In this document: positions 62,687 to 64,000 of the stretch, in pieces
Position numbering within the stretch: the stretch's first letter is position 1
How the letters are laid out: the number at the start of each line of letters is the position of its first letter
Made by a program: the position numbers and the translations under genes
From: Pseudomonas saliphila
GTDB taxonomy: Bacteria; Pseudomonadota; Gammaproteobacteria; Pseudomonadales; Pseudomonadaceae
Length of the DNA stretch: 64,000 bases
Assembly (NCBI RefSeq): GCF_008638345.1
Contig: NZ_VTVA01000011.1
Location: 1 to 64,000 of the forward strand
Direction: 5' to 3'
Notes under the pieces: generated by a model
What the model saw: the letters and a program-made list of their open reading frames with translations, nothing else
Database searches by the model: none
Told to the model about the DNA's origin: nothing

Positions 62687-63074
62687 TGGTGGAGCCGGGG
62701 GGATTTGAACCCCCGTCCGCCAGTCCGCCGCTGTCGGTTCTACATGCTTAGCCATCTCAACTGAGTTAACTCCTCACCGCCCGAGTGGCAGGGTGTTTGG
62801 AGCGAGTTGTGTAAGTTTTTAGCCGCTTCGTCCACAACGTACTAGGCGACGATTCTGTTCTATATGACAATCATTTCGAGTTTACAGAAATCCTCTAATG
62901 ATTGCTGGAGCCGAAGCTACCAGTAGTGCGACTAGGCTGCTTACGCAGCTAGTTGAGCACCGTAATTGTCATCATTGGCAATTATAGGTTTTGCAACAGT
63001 TTATTTACGAGTTCTGTTACCAACTCGGCATGCCCCTCAAGTTTTGTAACCGTCGTCGAATCCTAATCGGCCCC
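62687..63074 (-). ncRNA. ssrA: Transfer-messenger RNA (tmRNA)
   Basis: 388 nt. 5' end GGGGCCGATTAGG (63074-63062) and 3' end GGTTCAAATCCCCCCGGCTC followed by CACCA (3'-CCA at 62689-62687) pair into the tRNA-like domain; the T-loop GGTTCAAATCC is intact. With SmpB it rescues stalled ribosomes. The tag frame starts at the resume codon GCC (62979) and reads ANDDNYGAQLAA then TAA (62943-62941). The tag ends LAA, as needed for proteolysis, and begins ANDDNY like Pseudomonas tags. Confidence 0.97.
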
Positions 63075-63097
63075 AAAACCATCTTGGTACGGGACGG

Positions 63098-63126
63098 AGT
63101 GTAACGTAAGCGGAGAGTGTTACCAA
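63098..63126 (-). promoter_or_regulatory. tmRNA promoter
   Basis: TTGGTA (63126-63121), 17-nt spacer, TACACT (63103-63098) on the minus strand. The -10 is 23 nt before the mature 5' end, so the primary transcript would carry a short leader of roughly 16 nt that RNase P removes. Confidence 0.75.
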
Positions 63127-63259
63127 GGGGGGGGATGTTTCAAAAAGCTACCAGCGCAAAGAGGGGAGCGTCTACCTCACGGACTGAGTTACCAGAGACT
63201 TCCCGGCTACGCGAGCATGCCAGGCGAGGGCCGGTCATGCGACGCGCAACGTTTATATA

Positions 63260-63742
63260 TCAGCGGTGATTTTCGCGCACTATCCTGGCTTTGTCACGCG
63301 CCCAGTCGCGATCTTTTTCAGTTTCGCGTTTATCGAAATCCTTCTTGCCGCGTACCAGGGCGATTTCACATTTCACAAGGTGTCGCTTCCAGTACAGCGC
63401 GATGGGCACACAGCTAAAGCCTTTCTGCTGAACGCCAGTGAGCAGCTTGTCCAGCTCGCGCGCCTTGAGTAGCAACTTGCGGGTGCGTGTCGCGTCGGCA
63501 TACACATGGGTGCTGGCGGTCGTTAGCGGCGTGATGTGTGCGCCAAGCAGGAATGCCTCGCCGTCCTTGAGCAAAATGTAGCTGTCGACCAGCTGGACCT
63601 TCCCGGCCCTCAAGCTTTTGACTTCCCACCCGGTCAGGGCAACGCCCGCCTCGAAGCGATCTTCGATGAAGTATTCGTGTTTGGCCTTCTTGTTCAGCGC
63701 GATGGTGCCGCTGTTGGCCTGGGGTTTCTTTTGGTTGCTCAT
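63260..63742 (-). CDS. smpB: SsrA-binding protein SmpB
   Basis: 160 residues from the ATG at 63742. Binds tmRNA and delivers it to stalled ribosomes. Landmarks: [40 protein letters not shown] broken at the strand turn, and the basic C-terminal tail [21 protein letters not shown]. Longer open frame to 63901 is rejected because it crosses the promoter. No Shine-Dalgarno sequence precedes the ATG. It lies 186 nt upstream of tmRNA on the same strand. Confidence 0.96.
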   Translation of the reverse strand: MSNQKKPQANSGTIALNKKAKHEYFIEDRFEAGVALTGWEVKSLRAGKVQLVDSYILLKDGEAFLLGAHITPLTTASTHVYADATRTRKLLLKARELDKLLTGVQQKGFSCVPIALYWKRHLVKCEIALVRGKKDFDKRETEKDRDWARDKARIVRENHR

Positions 63743-63751
63743 AGGCGGCGT

Positions 63752-63757
63752 ATTATA
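63752..63757 (-). promoter_or_regulatory. -10 box of smpB
   Basis: Perfect TATAAT on the minus strand, nine bases before the smpB ATG. Transcription would start at or within about three bases of the start codon, so the mRNA may be leaderless. No strong -35 was found. Confidence 0.55.
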
Positions 63758-63861
63758 GGGAGTGAACATTGATTCGGCTATCACCGTCATCGCCCGCTCT
63801 TGTGGCGACTGCGCAGAATCTGGACAATGCCGTTCTTTTCCAATATGGATCGGGCATTCAG

Positions 63862-64000
63862 ATGGCCAACGAAAGCGTATCGATACATGGAATCTGGTCA
63901 AGTCGGTGGGTGTTTATCCTGGCGGCGACTGGATCGGCGGTGGGCCTGGGCAATATCTGGAAGTTCCCTTACATGGCGGGTGCATACGGCGGCGGTGCCT
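63862..64000 (+). CDS. Sodium-dependent transporter, SNF family (partial, runs off the window)
   Basis: Only the first 46 residues are present. The start is the ATG at 63862. The N-terminal signature [20 protein letters not shown], followed by [11 protein letters not shown], is the first helix of sodium:neurotransmitter-symporter homologues (LeuT-like), which import amino acids with Na+. Divergent from smpB. Substrate unknown. Confidence 0.9.
   Translation, partial: MANESVSIHGIWSSRWVFILAATGSAVGLGNIWKFPYMAGAYGGGA

Noticed and set aside
1-64000. CRISPR arrays, tRNA or rRNA genes, insertion sequences
   Set aside because: No repeat-spacer pattern, no tRNA cloverleaf other than the tmRNA tRNA-like domain, no rRNA and no transposase were recognised in the window.

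Overview
The window is a 64-kb chromosomal segment of a gammaproteobacterium, most probably a Pseudomonadaceae member of the Halopseudomonas / environmental Pseudomonas type. The reasons are the recC-recB-recD gene order, an MvaT-type (Pseudomonas H-NS) oligomerisation domain, a tmRNA whose tag starts ANDDNY next to smpB, and the overall protein similarity and GC-rich coding style. This placement is inferred from sequence recognition alone; no database search was run.

Layout. 0.3-4.9 kb: sulfate ABC importer (sbp-cysT-cysW-cysA), then a small methyltransferase. 5.0-8.3 kb: an 8-strand-type outer-membrane protein and a two-gene carboxynorspermidine/carboxyspermidine polyamine pathway. 8.4-9.9 kb: an OmpA-like protein with a tandemly duplicated periplasmic domain. 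10.1-19.4 kb: recCBD, translationally coupled. 19.4-22.9 kb (minus strand): gamma-glutamyltransferase, an amidoligase and a class-I glutamine-amidotransferase-like hydrolase, probably one operon. 23.0 kb: a 61-residue MvaT-like protein without a DNA-binding domain. 23.5-27.9 kb: a BCCT osmolyte transporter, a DnaQ-like exonuclease and a cNMP/CBS/DUF294 nucleotidyltransferase.

28-51.5 kb is a large surface-polysaccharide locus. Its core is a ~19-kb minus-strand gene train from 50.9 kb down to 31.7 kb: secreted Ala-rich protein, BBP2-type barrel, Wza-like exporter, Wzc tyrosine kinase, VpsP-like protein, WcaJ-type initiating transferase, UDP-glucose dehydrogenase, Wzx flippase, glycosyltransferases, GDP-fucose enzymes (gmd, fcl, gmm), Wzy-like polymerase, WecG-type transferase, manC and a phosphoribosyltransferase-HAD fusion. 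A GH5 glycoside hydrolase, a second WecG-type transferase and a Wzy_C/O-antigen-ligase-like protein flank it. Just upstream of the train, in the leader, is a match to the enterobacterial ops/JUMPstart element (GGGCGGTAGCGTGCC preceded by a small hairpin), and upstream of that a 108-residue RfaH/NusG N-terminal-domain fragment without its KOW domain. This suggests that the operon is, or was, controlled by RfaH-type antitermination. The sugar-nucleotide genes predict a Wzx/Wzy-dependent, colanic-acid-like polymer with fucose, glucuronic acid, glucose and possibly mannose.

52.1-61.8 kb: molybdenum-cofactor/formate-dehydrogenase accessory genes (fdhD on one side; mobA-moaC-moaD-moaE and a decayed moaA remnant on the other) separated by a 6-kb arsenic island. 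The island holds arsR-arsH-gap-arsJ on the plus strand and, divergently, acr3, an ArsP-type permease and a small thioredoxin-like protein. It combines arsenite efflux, probable organoarsenical efflux, ArsH, and the GAPDH/ArsJ arsenate route. 61.8-64 kb: a YegP-like protein, a helix-turn-helix gene remnant with an inverted-repeat operator candidate, tmRNA (ssrA) with promoter and terminator, smpB, and the start of a sodium-dependent (SNF-type) transporter that runs off the end.
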